From Paraburkholderia ginsengisoli NBRC 100965 (lineage in GTDB: Bacteria; Pseudomonadota; Gammaproteobacteria; Burkholderiales; Burkholderiaceae), in the NCBI RefSeq assembly GCF_000739735.1, contig NZ_BBJF01000017.1, forward strand, positions 62,001 to 126,000: a DNA stretch of 64,000 nt. The letters are read 5' to 3'. The number at the start of each line of letters is the position of its first letter. Position 1 is the stretch's first letter. The notes under the pieces were generated by a model. The model saw only the letters and a program-made list of their open reading frames with translations, was not told the origin of the DNA and searched no databases. The translations under genes and the position numbers were made by a program. This document shows positions 25,401 through 32,853 of the stretch, piece by piece.

Positions 25401-27194
25401 GCGTATCCGGGGCAAGGGCAAGCGCAGGCGCAAATGCAGGCGGCGCCGGTGCAACAGCAGCAGTACAACCCGGGGTATCCGCAGCAGGCGCCCTATCCGC
25501 AGCAGGCGCACTACGGCGCGCCGGATGGCTATGCCGCCACGCCGTGGCCGATGTCGCCGGCCGCGCGCCAGGCGCAAGCCAATGCCGGTTCGGTGCAACC
25601 GCAGCCCTACACCACGTCCGCTGCAAACGCCAGGCGTACGACCGGCAGCAAGAAGCAAAGCGCGTCGAAGACCAGCCGCGGCGCGCCTGCTTATGCGCAA
25701 GCTCAGGCGCCGTATCCGCAGCAGCAGCCCTATGCGCAGCAGCAACCGTATTACGGCCAGCAGGCTTATCCGCAGCAGCAGCAAGGCTACGCGCAGCCTT
25801 ATCAGCCGTATCCGCCGCAGCAGCAGGCGTATCCGAATCAGGGCTACTACGCGCAGCAGCAGCCCTACATTCCGCAGCCGCCGACCGGCTATGCGCAGCC
25901 CTATTACCCGCAGCAGCCGGATGCCAATAGCGGCAGCTACGCGCCGTCGAACGTCGCCAACACACAGACGCTGGGCGTCGCGGAAGAACTCGCGCAGGTC
26001 AATCGCGAGCAGGCCAGCACCGTGTCGGGCGGGATCGTGTTCCGCAACCGCAGCGGCGAAGACGGCCTGTCCACGCTCACCGACATCGAAGCGCCGATCC
26101 AGGGGCGCATCAAGGCGGGCAACGGTCACGTCGTCGTGACGGCGACGCCCGTCACGCTCGATGCCGGCTCCGCGTCCGGCAATGTATCGACGCTCGCGCG
26201 TTTCGGTGCCGGGCTGTCCAACAGCACGTCGGAGAGCGCGGCGATCGCGGGCAACAACACCTACGGCAGCCAGACGGCGAGCGGTGTGGGACTGTCGGTC
26301 GGCTACGACAGCCGCGCCGTGAGCGCCGATATCGGCGTGACGCCGCTCGGCTTCCGCGAGACCAACATCGTCGGCGGCGCGCAGTACAACGGCGGCATTA
26401 CCGACAAGGTGACGTATTCGCTCGCCGTCGCGCGGCGCGCGGTGACGGACAGCCTGCTGTCGTATGCGGGCGCGCGCGACTCGGGCGCCGGGCTCGAATG
26501 GGGCGGCGTCACGTCGACCGGCGGCCTCGGCAGTCTCGCCTGGGACGACGGCACGAGCGGCCTGTACGTGAACGCTTCGTTTCAGTACTACGGCGGCCAT
26601 AACGTCGCGAGCAACAACGCGGTCAAGGGCGGCGGCGGCGTCTACACACGCCTGCTGAAAGACGCGGACCAGACGCTCACGGTCGGCGTGAATACGACGC
26701 TGATGCGCTACAACAATAACCTGTCGTACTTCACGTATGGCCAGGGCGGCTACTTCAGCCCGCAACAGTACCTGATCCTGAACCTGCCGGTGGAATGGAC
26801 CGGCCGCAACGGTTTGTTCACCTATGACCTGAAGGGGTCGATCGGCGTGCAGCACTACCGGCAGGATGCGTCGAATTACTTCCCGCTGAACGACAATTCG
26901 GGCCGCCAGGGCGCGGCGGCGGCGAACGCGGCGTTCGTCGGCAGCGGCGTGGATAGCGGCGCGGTGTATCCCGGTCAAAGCAAGACCGGCGTGTCGTACT
27001 CGCTCAGCGCGGTGGGTGAATATCAACTCGCGCCGCAGCTGGCGTTCGGGGCGACCGCTTCGCTCGGGAATGCTTATGAGTATCGCGAGTGGCTCGCGGC
27101 GGTGTACGTGCGCTACAGCTTCAGCAAACAGACGGGCGCGCAGCCGTTCCCGCCGACGCCGCTCGGTTCGCCATATTTGTCGTTGTCGAATTGA
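22476..27194 (+). CDS. bcsC: BcsC, TPR/outer-membrane cellulose export protein with long Gln/Pro/Tyr linker
   Basis: A 1572-residue protein: signal peptide (~1-32), about 18 TPR-type repeats (~35-830), a low-complexity region (~880-1155) packed with YPQQ, PYPQQQ, YAQ and PYAQQ units, and a C-terminal beta-barrel (~1170-1572) ending in the periodic strands expected of an outer-membrane porin. BcsC exports the glucan across peptidoglycan and outer membrane. E. coli BcsC is about 1150 residues; nearly all the extra length is the linker. The ATG at 22476 overlaps bcsZ and starts a clear signal peptide. Last gene of the bcs operon. Confidence 0.93.
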   Translation: MRLSALALSLRFALSVTAACYVATAAPDALAQAAKDPLSVLIDQGKYWQSHQRGDLAEQAWLKVLRIDPKQPDALYGMGMVLADRKDGAGAQQYLARLKAVAPGYPNLDELGRRLGETSPRDQTVNDARRLAQSGQSASAVQEYQRALQGKPATPQLQLEYYQALSATPQGWDQARRGLEQLARDNPDDPRYALAYAQHLTYRDVTRRDGIARLQKLAGDGTVGAAAKKSWRQALLWLDARPSDAALYQAYLQTASDDAAVKARFDSMVQQDSTARTRSQENAAVDARGRVIADGFAALDRNDIGTARAKFSSVLASSPNDTDALGGMGIAALKQEHFAEARNYLERASRGGNPARWKTALDSATYWTYTSDAIGARSNGEFAKAKSLFERAIAMNPSDVTAQVLLGEMLLANHDAPGAEQAYRMALRRQADNPDAIRGLVGALAAQGRGDEALQFANQLNTEQQSKAGGINRLRGEAQAAQARAAEARGDLGSARSLFEDALLNTPDDPWLRLDLARIYVRQGAVANARSMMDGLLAAHPDMTDALYASALLSAETQDWSAGLAQLDRIPVAQRTDAMTTLQHRLWVHQQADLATRMARNGQTQQALATLRAAEPVAGNSPELIGVIAGAYQQAGDPNRALGLVRGAMNAAPGNTDLLLEYAGILSATGQEGELGMVMRRLASMQLTPQQRTDFGNLNLGIVIKQADAVRQRGDLASAYDVIAPWLAAMPDNPDLQAALGRLYSSAGDDRNALASYRVALQRRPDDLSLLQAAIPAAVGAKQNSYAEALAQQALNQAPNDPAVLATVGRMYRAQGKLSLASTYLQRSLVAANTPIGAAPRGNPHSNVPRGWETAMRQIGATPLPGTNPFEGKTATVTSTSADTAAPAGGSFNAARAALPYSQSSLPTQTVPNYPPPTQPAPYVAPYTAPAQPYAPNGAPAAPAALPYNAPRPGADSGGYGQEAYGSSQSGAPLQAYPGQGQAQAQMQAAPVQQQQYNPGYPQQAPYPQQAHYGAPDGYAATPWPMSPAARQAQANAGSVQPQPYTTSAANARRTTGSKKQSASKTSRGAPAYAQAQAPYPQQQPYAQQQPYYGQQAYPQQQQGYAQPYQPYPPQQQAYPNQGYYAQQQPYIPQPPTGYAQPYYPQQPDANSGSYAPSNVANTQTLGVAEELAQVNREQASTVSGGIVFRNRSGEDGLSTLTDIEAPIQGRIKAGNGHVVVTATPVTLDAGSASGNVSTLARFGAGLSNSTSESAAIAGNNTYGSQTASGVGLSVGYDSRAVSADIGVTPLGFRETNIVGGAQYNGGITDKVTYSLAVARRAVTDSLLSYAGARDSGAGLEWGGVTSTGGLGSLAWDDGTSGLYVNASFQYYGGHNVASNNAVKGGGGVYTRLLKDADQTLTVGVNTTLMRYNNNLSYFTYGQGGYFSPQQYLILNLPVEWTGRNGLFTYDLKGSIGVQHYRQDASNYFPLNDNSGRQGAAAANAAFVGSGVDSGAVYPGQSKTGVSYSLSAVGEYQLAPQLAFGATASLGNAYEYREWLAAVYVRYSFSKQTGAQPFPPTPLGSPYLSLSN

Positions 27195-27332
27195 CGTGGG
27201 TGTGGAGGTTGGGGTTTGGCGGTGGAATGCGGTTGCGGGTGCCGACGTCGAAGTCTGATGCGTTTGGTTTGACCGTTGTGGTCAGGTCGTGCGTATGCAG
27301 TCACGAGCGTCGGGCGCCGCGCTGCGTAAACC

Positions 27333-27356
27333 GACCCAGCGACCCAGCGACCCAGC
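27333..27356 (+). repeat. triple tandem 8-bp repeat
   Basis: GACCCAGC occurs three times without spacing, 139 bases after the bcsC stop codon. It is probably a slippage product; no function is evident. The surrounding 27195-27424 has no gene that I can support. Confidence 0.8.
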
Positions 27357-27424
27357 CGCGCAGCTGCGCTCAAAGCGCATTGTCACTCGCCATCGAAGCG
27401 ATGCGAGCCGACACCCGGCGCGCG

Positions 27425-27571
27425 CTATCGGCCGACGTTCGTCCTGGCGGTGGCCCGGTTGCGTTGCCGCTCCCTGTACCGCCGGGCGCGTACCACACTG
27501 ACGACAACTAGCACGATCGCCAGCAAGGCCAATTCGATAAACGCGGGGATCTGAATCGGGTCGTGGAACAT
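27425..27571 (-). CDS. 48-residue single-pass membrane protein
   Basis: A short reading frame with an excellent ribosome site: GGAGG five bases before ATG (27571). The product has a polar start (MFHDPIQIPAFIE), one strong helix (LALLAIVLVVVSVV) and a very basic C-terminal tail (RARRYRERQRNR), the positive-inside pattern of an N-out or tail-anchored small membrane protein. It lies antisense to, and just beyond, bcsC and faces away from the FecR operon. No family is recognised. Codon use is GC-rich like its neighbours. Function unknown. Confidence 0.6.
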   Translation of the reverse strand: MFHDPIQIPAFIELALLAIVLVVVSVVRARRYRERQRNRATARTNVGR

Positions 27572-27600
27572 GAGGGCCTCCGCCACAAGGTCCGGCTATC

Positions 27601-27626
27601 TTACGCCCGGTGGGGCGGTAGCGTAA
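27601..27626 (-). other. hairpin in leader of the 48-residue gene
   Basis: TTACGC and GCGTAA plus an inner CCG/CGG pair form a 9-bp stem with a 2-base bulge, 30 bases before the start codon of the small membrane protein. It may be an mRNA leader structure or an operator dyad. Confidence 0.35.
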
Positions 27627-28168
27627 TGAGGTTGGTTTGTTCGGCTTCGGATGTGTGCGGCGTTGATTTGAGATTGAACCGGGCGCGTCGAGGGGATGAT
27701 GGCTTATTGTTGAGCTACCAGGTTGCGCGTGATTTCAGGTGTTTTACCTGTTTCTTCCGGGCGAGGCACCGCCGCGACACCGCTCGCCATCAGCAGTGGG
27801 CGGCCATCGGCAGTGGTCGGTCGCATGGCCTGAACTGTCAGCCGGGGAAACTGTCGACGACATCGCGCCAGACCGCCCGTTCGGCGGGTGTTAGCCTGGC
27901 AGGCGCGCCCGAACCTCGCCCCGCGGCCCCCATCCCTCACCCATATGCGCGCCACCGCACAGAGCCGCGCGCAACACCCGCCCTACGCTGCTGGATACCG
28001 CAGAAACGCCTCCCCGGCCCCTCCTGGACCCGCCTTTCTGCCGTCCTTCGCCACTCCCAGCTCCACGAGCAGTCGGGCCATAACCGGCCGCCACACCACG
28101 TCGACATCGGCAGGCCGCGCTGCCCCGTGGACCTTAGCGTTTCCGCCAGCAGCCAGCAGGTGCCGCCG
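27627..28168. other. 542-base gap before the FecR operon
   Basis: No supported gene. It contains a weak hairpin with T-rich tail (CAGGT, GTTTT, ACCTG, then TTTCTT at 27736-27756) that might terminate rightward transcription. Short Pro/Arg-rich frames here look like composition artefacts. The promoter of the fecR-ompA-CHASE2 unit should lie in the right part. Confidence 0.4.
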
Positions 28169-28651
28169 ATGCCTCTCCGATCCATCGCCTATGCGTTGAT
28201 TCTTGCCTGCGGATGCGGATGCGTGAGCGTCACCGGCGCGCTTGCCGGCGAGCCCGCCGATGCCGCCGGCGTCGTCAAGACCGTCAAAGGCACGGTGCGG
28301 ATCGAGCACGCGGGCGCGAGCTCGGGCGCGTCGATCGGCAGCGACGTGTACAGCAGCGACCGCATCGTGACCGGGCCGGAGTCGTCGGTCGGCGTCACGC
28401 TGCGCGACGCGACTTTGCTGTCGGCGGGCGCCAACACCACGCTCGAGCTCAACCAGTTCGCGTTCAACAGCACGACCCACGACGGCGTGCTGAACGCGAG
28501 CGTCAAACGCGGCTCGCTCGCGGTGATCTCCGGCAAGCTGGCCAAGGCGAATCCGGATGCCGTGCGCTTCAGCACGCCGACCACCACGCTCGGTGTGCGC
28601 GGCACCGAGTTCATCATCGAAGTCGGCGACCAGGGGGAGAACTCCCGTTGA
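28169..28651 (+). CDS. secreted FecR-domain protein
   Basis: A 160-residue protein: signal peptide with Cys-rich hydrophobic core (residues 1-27, cleavage after ALA), then a single FecR beta-domain (VKTVKGTVRIEHAG ... GVRGTEFIIEVGD). Unlike classic FecR there is no cytoplasmic anti-sigma part or membrane helix, so it is a free periplasmic protein. Such FecR-only proteins are commonly encoded with CHASE2 proteins and are thought to be partners or ligands of the extracytoplasmic sensor. Its TGA overlaps the TTG start of the next gene. Confidence 0.85.
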   Translation: MPLRSIAYALILACGCGCVSVTGALAGEPADAAGVVKTVKGTVRIEHAGASSGASIGSDVYSSDRIVTGPESSVGVTLRDATLLSAGANTTLELNQFAFNSTTHDGVLNASVKRGSLAVISGKLAKANPDAVRFSTPTTTLGVRGTEFIIEVGDQGENSR

Positions 28652-29280
28652 AGGCGATCCTCCGCCATCCCCGGCCAGCGGCCTCGACAGCGGCAGCCGT
28701 CATCACATTCGTCATGCTGGCCTTGCTCGCCGGATGCAGCACGCCGCCCGATCGCATCGTTCTACTGCCGGATCCCGAAGGCAAAGTCGGCGCGGTGATC
28801 GTCCATAGCGCGAACTCGGAGCAGACCATCGACAAGGCCTACGCCGGCGTCGACGTGACAAAGAACGGCGCGATCGAAAAGACCATGGACAGCCAGTCCG
28901 CCGTGCAAGCCCGTTATGGCGAATTGCTCGCCGCCCGGCCGCCTCGTCCGATGACTTTCACCCTTTTCTTCCTGTTCGACTCGGCCACCGAACTCGCGCC
29001 CGAATCGCCGGCCACGGTCAGGAAGATAAAGGCCGTCCTCGCGAACTGGCCCGCGCCGCAGGTCGTCGTGATCGGTCACACGGATCTGGCCGGCTCGCAA
29101 CAATTCAACGACCGGCTGTCGCTGCGGCGCGCCGAGAGCGCGGCTGCGTTTCTGGTCAAGGAAGGCATCCCCGTCGACAAAATCGAAACAGCGGGCCGGG
29201 GCAAACGCGAGCCGCTGGTGCCCACGCAGGACGGCGTGCCCAATCGCATGAACCGGCGAGTCGTCATCACCATTCAATGA
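28648..29280 (+). CDS. OmpA-like peptidoglycan-binding lipoprotein
   Basis: The start must be TTG 28648: it is preceded by GGGGGAG at a good distance, overlaps the fecR stop (TTGA), and only this start provides the signal peptide ending in the lipobox LLAGC. The 210-residue product has a C-terminal OmpA domain (FFLFDSATELAPES ... VIGHTDLAGSQQFNDRLS, then RR) with the Asp and Arg that grip diaminopimelate. It should sit in the outer membrane and hold peptidoglycan. Placed between fecR and CHASE2, it suggests an envelope-sensing role for the trio. Confidence 0.85.
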   Translation: MKAILRHPRPAASTAAAVITFVMLALLAGCSTPPDRIVLLPDPEGKVGAVIVHSANSEQTIDKAYAGVDVTKNGAIEKTMDSQSAVQARYGELLAARPPRPMTFTLFFLFDSATELAPESPATVRKIKAVLANWPAPQVVVIGHTDLAGSQQFNDRLSLRRAESAAAFLVKEGIPVDKIETAGRGKREPLVPTQDGVPNRMNRRVVITIQ

Positions 29281-29303
29281 CTCGCACCGGCCGTCGGCGC
29301 TGA

Positions 29304-30809
29304 ATGGCCCGCGCTTCGATGAAACGCTATTACGACCTCTGGCTCGCCCGCATCAAGCCGCTGCTGAAGACGGCCCAGGGGCGGCCGGTGGCACTCGCGG
29401 TGCTGTTCGCGCTGAGCCTGCTGAACCTGTCGAGCGAATGGCCGAGCAACCTCGCGCGCCCCGCCTTCGTGACCACGCTCGACGACACCCTGCCCGACTC
29501 GTTCAAATCCGCGCGGCAACTGCTGTTCGATCAATATCAGCGCCACCACCCGCGCGTACCGACCGCGCAGCCGGTGACGATCGTCGAGATCGACGAGGAG
29601 ACGCTCGCGAGCGTCGGTCAATGGCCTTGGCCGCGCAACCGGCTCGCGGCGCTAATCGACGCGATCGCCGCAAGCAAACCGCTGGCGATCGGACTCGATC
29701 TCTACATGCCGGAGCCGGATCAAACGTCGCCCGACAAGGTCGCGGACAATCTGCCGGAGACGGCAAGCACCGCGGCGCTCGCCGCCGGGTTGCGCGCGCT
29801 GCCGAGTCACGACGCGATTCTCGCCGGCTCGCTGCGCGCGGCGCCGACCATCCTCGGCGCGGCCGCGCTCGATCACGCCGCCTTCGCCACCAGCATCATG
29901 CTGCGCAGCGCGCCGATCCTCGTGCATGGCGCGGACCCGCTGCCGCGCGTGCTGCGCTACGACTACGTGCTCGCCAGCCTGCCGCAACTGCAAGCGGCGG
30001 CGCACGGCCAGGCGATGCTGAGCGTCGCGCTCGAACAGGGCGTGGTCCGGCATATTCCGCTCATCATGGGTCTGCGCGACGAGTTGGTGCCAAGCCTGCC
30101 GATGGAGATGCTGCGCGTCGCCACCGGTTCGGCGGCACTGGAGGTGCTGACGGACGCGGCGGGCGTGCAAGCCGTCGGCGTCGCGGACGTGCAGGTGCCC
30201 ACGCAACCCGGCGGCGACATCTGGCTGCATTTCGCGTCGATCCGCTCCACACTGGGCCGCTATGTGTCCGCACGCGACGTGCTGCAAGGCAAGGTCGATC
30301 CGGACCGCTTCCACGACAAGCTGGTGCTGGTCGGACTGACCGGCGCCGGCGTCACCGACATGCGCACCACCCCTTTGGGAGAACTGGTGCCGGGCATCGA
30401 GATTCAGGCGCAGGTGATCGAGACGATCGTCGAGGGACGTTTCCTGCGCCGGCCGACCTGGCTCAAGTGGGTCGAAAGCGCTTTCATCATGGGCGTCGGC
30501 CTGCTGATCATCTGGTATGTGCCGCGCCGGCAATCGCGGCTCGCAGTGCTGATCCGCGCGGTCCCGAAGGGCGCGACGGTGATCGGTCTGTTGCTGCACC
30601 TGCTGAATCTGCTGTGCTGCTTCTATATCTTCGTGCGCTTCGGACTACTGGTCGATGCGGCCGCGATCTTCATCATTCTGTCGGCGGTGATGGGCTGCTT
30701 CCTGTCCCCCGCGTTGCTCCACCAGCAGGAACAGAACCGTCTGGAAGCCGTCCGCGCGCAAGCCCGGCAAGCCGATCAGGACAGTACCGGCAAAGCGCCG
30801 GAAGCCTGA
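29304..30809 (+). CDS. CHASE2-domain membrane sensor lacking an output domain
   Basis: A 501-residue protein: one N-terminal helix (~27-47), a large periplasmic CHASE2 domain (~50-375; VTIVEIDEETLASVGQWPWP is diagnostic, and DKLVLVGLTGAGVTDMRTTP near the end), and three C-terminal membrane helices (~385-475). CHASE2 proteins normally continue into a cyclase, GGDEF, kinase or phosphatase domain; here only ~35 polar residues follow the last helix. No frameshifted output domain is visible downstream. It may signal through a partner. ATG 29304 or 29319 could be the start. Confidence 0.85.
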   Translation: MARASMKRYYDLWLARIKPLLKTAQGRPVALAVLFALSLLNLSSEWPSNLARPAFVTTLDDTLPDSFKSARQLLFDQYQRHHPRVPTAQPVTIVEIDEETLASVGQWPWPRNRLAALIDAIAASKPLAIGLDLYMPEPDQTSPDKVADNLPETASTAALAAGLRALPSHDAILAGSLRAAPTILGAAALDHAAFATSIMLRSAPILVHGADPLPRVLRYDYVLASLPQLQAAAHGQAMLSVALEQGVVRHIPLIMGLRDELVPSLPMEMLRVATGSAALEVLTDAAGVQAVGVADVQVPTQPGGDIWLHFASIRSTLGRYVSARDVLQGKVDPDRFHDKLVLVGLTGAGVTDMRTTPLGELVPGIEIQAQVIETIVEGRFLRRPTWLKWVESAFIMGVGLLIIWYVPRRQSRLAVLIRAVPKGATVIGLLLHLLNLLCCFYIFVRFGLLVDAAAIFIILSAVMGCFLSPALLHQQEQNRLEAVRAQARQADQDSTGKAPEA

Positions 30810-30984
30810 ATCGCGCGTCCTTTGAAAGCTCGTTGTCAACCGGGCGACTCGCCTATTCCCGACTAGCTGTCCCTAAAGCGCGTTAATTGCGCTACAGTAG
30901 ATTGGCGGTCAATTGGATCGCGAGCCGTTTCGATAATTTTCCAGGTTCTTCCAACGCGTTCGATACAACGTCGAGGTGACGGAA
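30810..30984. other. gap before the oxidase cluster
   Basis: No gene seen. It is AT-richer than average and should contain the promoter of the ctaG-cox cluster. A GCGC-TTAATT-GCGC-like dyad lies near 30,878-30,890. No clear -35/-10 pair could be fixed. Confidence 0.35.
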
Positions 30985-31137
30985 ATGACAGATGCGGAAA
31001 GTGTCCCGGTGAGCGCGCATTCAGACGCTCACGTGTCCCACAAGACCAACGGGCGCGAGTCACGAAAAAGAAAACAGGCCGCGTGTAGCGCGATTGAAGC
31101 CGGACCATCGGAACACATCGCGCGATGCCCTATCTGA
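30985..31137 (+). CDS. possible 50-residue leader protein overlapping ctaG
   Basis: ATG 30985 follows GAGGTGA by 5 bases, a much better ribosome site than that of ctaG. The 50-residue hydrophilic product (starts MTDAESVPVSAHSDAHVSH; basic RESRKRK in the middle) ends inside ctaG, overlapping its first 13 bases in another frame. This arrangement would couple ctaG translation to it. It has no recognisable family and could be a leader peptide or a chance frame. Confidence 0.4.
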   Translation: MTDAESVPVSAHSDAHVSHKTNGRESRKRKQAACSAIEAGPSEHIARCPI

Positions 31138-31847
31138 TCGCGTACTGCGGGCCGGCCGCGATCCCCGCCGATCTATGGCTGCGCTGGAACACCGACCCGC
31201 TGCTGCTCGCCGCGCTTGCCGCGCTCGCGTTTGTCATCGCGAGCGGCCGCAGCGCCGATGCGCGCGCGGGCTGGACCGCGCTGGCGCTGATGGCCGTCGT
31301 GTTCGTCTCTCCGTTGTGCGCGTTGTCGTCGGCCCTGTTCTCGGCGCGCGTCACGCATCACATCATTCTCATCGCGGCTGTCGCGCCGCTGCTCGCGCGC
31401 GCCTTTCCGCTGCCGCGCCTCGGTCATGCGCCGCTCGTTCCCGTGGTTGCCGCGCACGCGGTCGTCGTGTGGCTCTGGCATGCGCCGGGTCCGTACACGT
31501 GGGGACTCGCCACGGTGCCCGCTTACTGGTTGATGCAGACGACGCTGCTCGGCAGCGCATGGCTGATGTGGCGCGGCGTCTTCGCGCCTGCGGTGCCCAC
31601 CGCCGCCGCCCTGATGGCGCTCGTCGCGACGATCGGGCAAATGGGTCTGCTCGGCGCGTTGATCGTGTTCGCTCCCGCGCCGCTGTACGTCGTGCATTTC
31701 GCCAGCACCGCCGCGTGGCGGCTCACGCCGCTCGCCGATCAGCAACTGGCCGGACTGCTGATGTGGGTGCTCGCGATGATCCCTTATCTCGCGGTGGGAC
31801 TGTGGCTCGCGTGGTCGAGCCTGCGCGTCAGAGAGCCCGCCCTGTGA
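31125..31847 (+). CDS. ctaG: CtaG-type (caa3_CtaG) cytochrome c oxidase assembly protein
   Basis: A 240-residue protein with about seven membrane helices, of the caa3_CtaG family first known from Bacillus, unrelated to the periplasmic Cox11 that is also called CtaG. Family features include conserved His residues in VTHHIILIAAVAPLLARAF and WLWHAPGPY. It aids copper insertion or assembly of the oxidase. Its stop overlaps the next gene (GTGA), and the genes for oxidase subunits follow, supporting the role. Confidence 0.87.
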   Translation: MPYLIAYCGPAAIPADLWLRWNTDPLLLAALAALAFVIASGRSADARAGWTALALMAVVFVSPLCALSSALFSARVTHHIILIAAVAPLLARAFPLPRLGHAPLVPVVAAHAVVVWLWHAPGPYTWGLATVPAYWLMQTTLLGSAWLMWRGVFAPAVPTAAALMALVATIGQMGLLGALIVFAPAPLYVVHFASTAAWRLTPLADQQLAGLLMWVLAMIPYLAVGLWLAWSSLRVREPAL

Positions 31848-32356
31848 CGACCCTGCTGAAGTTCATCCATCTCGGCGCGATCGCCATCTGGTCAGGTGGA
31901 CTGATCGTCTTGCCGTTTCTGTTCCGGCAGCGCCTCGGGTTGACGCCCGGCGCCGACCTCGACCGCCTGCATCGCATCACGCGGCTGGTTTATGTGGAAC
32001 TGACTTCTCCCGCTGCCTTCGTCGCGATTGCGAGCGGCACCGCGCTGATTTTTTTGCAAGCGACCTTCGTCGAATGGTTCTCGCTGAAGATGGTATTGGT
32101 CGGCATCATGGCGATGCTGCACGTGGTGGCCGGCCTCGTGATGCTGCATCTGTTCCTGCCCGACGGACACTTCGGGCGGCTGTCTTCGATCGCGCTGACG
32201 AGCGCGTATGTACTGGTGATCGTCGCGATCATCTGGATCGTGCTGGCCAAGCCGCATCTCGACTCAACCCTGTTCGCCCCGCATCTGTTCGAGCCGGGTG
32301 GACTCGCCCGCTGGCTGCATCAGTCCTTCGGCGACACCAGAATGCCGACGCCATGA
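31844..32356 (+). CDS. CopD-like four-helix membrane protein
   Basis: A 170-residue protein starting at GTG 31844, which overlaps the ctaG stop. Four predicted helices with conserved His (FIHLGAIAIWSGG, LHVVAGLVMLHLF) resemble the CopD/HemJ-type fold often encoded beside ctaG-type oxidase clusters. A role in copper or heme handling for the oxidase is inferred. Its last 37 bases overlap, tail to tail, the end of the minus-strand DUF2231 gene. Confidence 0.7.
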   Translation: MTTLLKFIHLGAIAIWSGGLIVLPFLFRQRLGLTPGADLDRLHRITRLVYVELTSPAAFVAIASGTALIFLQATFVEWFSLKMVLVGIMAMLHVVAGLVMLHLFLPDGHFGRLSSIALTSAYVLVIVAIIWIVLAKPHLDSTLFAPHLFEPGGLARWLHQSFGDTRMPTP

Positions 32357-32832
32357 TCGAACACGAGCTTGCCTCCATGCCAGCCGGCGAAGCCCGTCAT
32401 CACCGACGCGAGCGCCGACAAGGCGAGCCCGTGCGGCAGGATCTGTTCGGGATAGTAGAGGCGCACGCCCCAGTTGGCGCCCGCGATCGCGACCAGTGTC
32501 ATCGCGGCCACCGCGTGGGACCAGCTCGCTTCCCTGAGGCGGATGCCTGGCACGAGCACAATCTCGGCGGTGCCGACGAGGCTTGCGCCCACGCCGCTCC
32601 AGAAAGCGAAGCCGGCGGACCACAGACCCGCCCTCACCCAGAACGGATCGCCCGACCACCAGTAGAGAACGTCGATGCCCAGCGTCGCGACGACGAACGC
32701 GATCGGAAAGTGCACCATCATCACGTGAATCGGATGACCGACGAAGGCGACGGCCGAACCCGCATCGAGCCGCAACAGTTCCAGCAGCACCTCGCTCTTG
32801 CCTTTGAATCCGGCTTCGCCTTTCTTTGCCAT
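32320..32832 (-). CDS. DUF2231 membrane protein
   Basis: A 170-residue protein with about four helices and the DUF2231 hallmark GHPIHVMMVHFPIAF followed by WSHAVAAMTL and GWHGGKLVFDHG; His-rich positions suggest heme or metal binding. ATG 32832 is preferred, because GAGGAA stands 8 bases before it. It lies on the opposite strand between the ctaG-copD pair and coxB, overlaps the CopD-like gene by 37 bases, and its start codon is only 21 bases from that of coxB, so its promoter must lie inside coxB. Function unknown; its place suggests a link with respiration. Confidence 0.8.
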   Translation of the reverse strand: MAKKGEAGFKGKSEVLLELLRLDAGSAVAFVGHPIHVMMVHFPIAFVVATLGIDVLYWWSGDPFWVRAGLWSAGFAFWSGVGASLVGTAEIVLVPGIRLREASWSHAVAAMTLVAIAGANWGVRLYYPEQILPHGLALSALASVMTGFAGWHGGKLVFDHGVGILVSPKD

Positions 32833-32853
32833 GGTCGCTGTTCCTCGCGTCGA

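Noticed and set aside
22500..27026. A 1508-codon open frame antisense to bcsC
   Set aside because: It mirrors bcsC codon structure (GC-rich DNA keeps the antisense frame open), gives an Arg/Ala/His-rich product with no family features, and has no ribosome site.
27888..28199. 103-codon frame before the FecR gene
   Set aside because: Pro/Arg/Ser-rich with no ribosome site, and it overlaps the signal peptide of the FecR gene in another frame.
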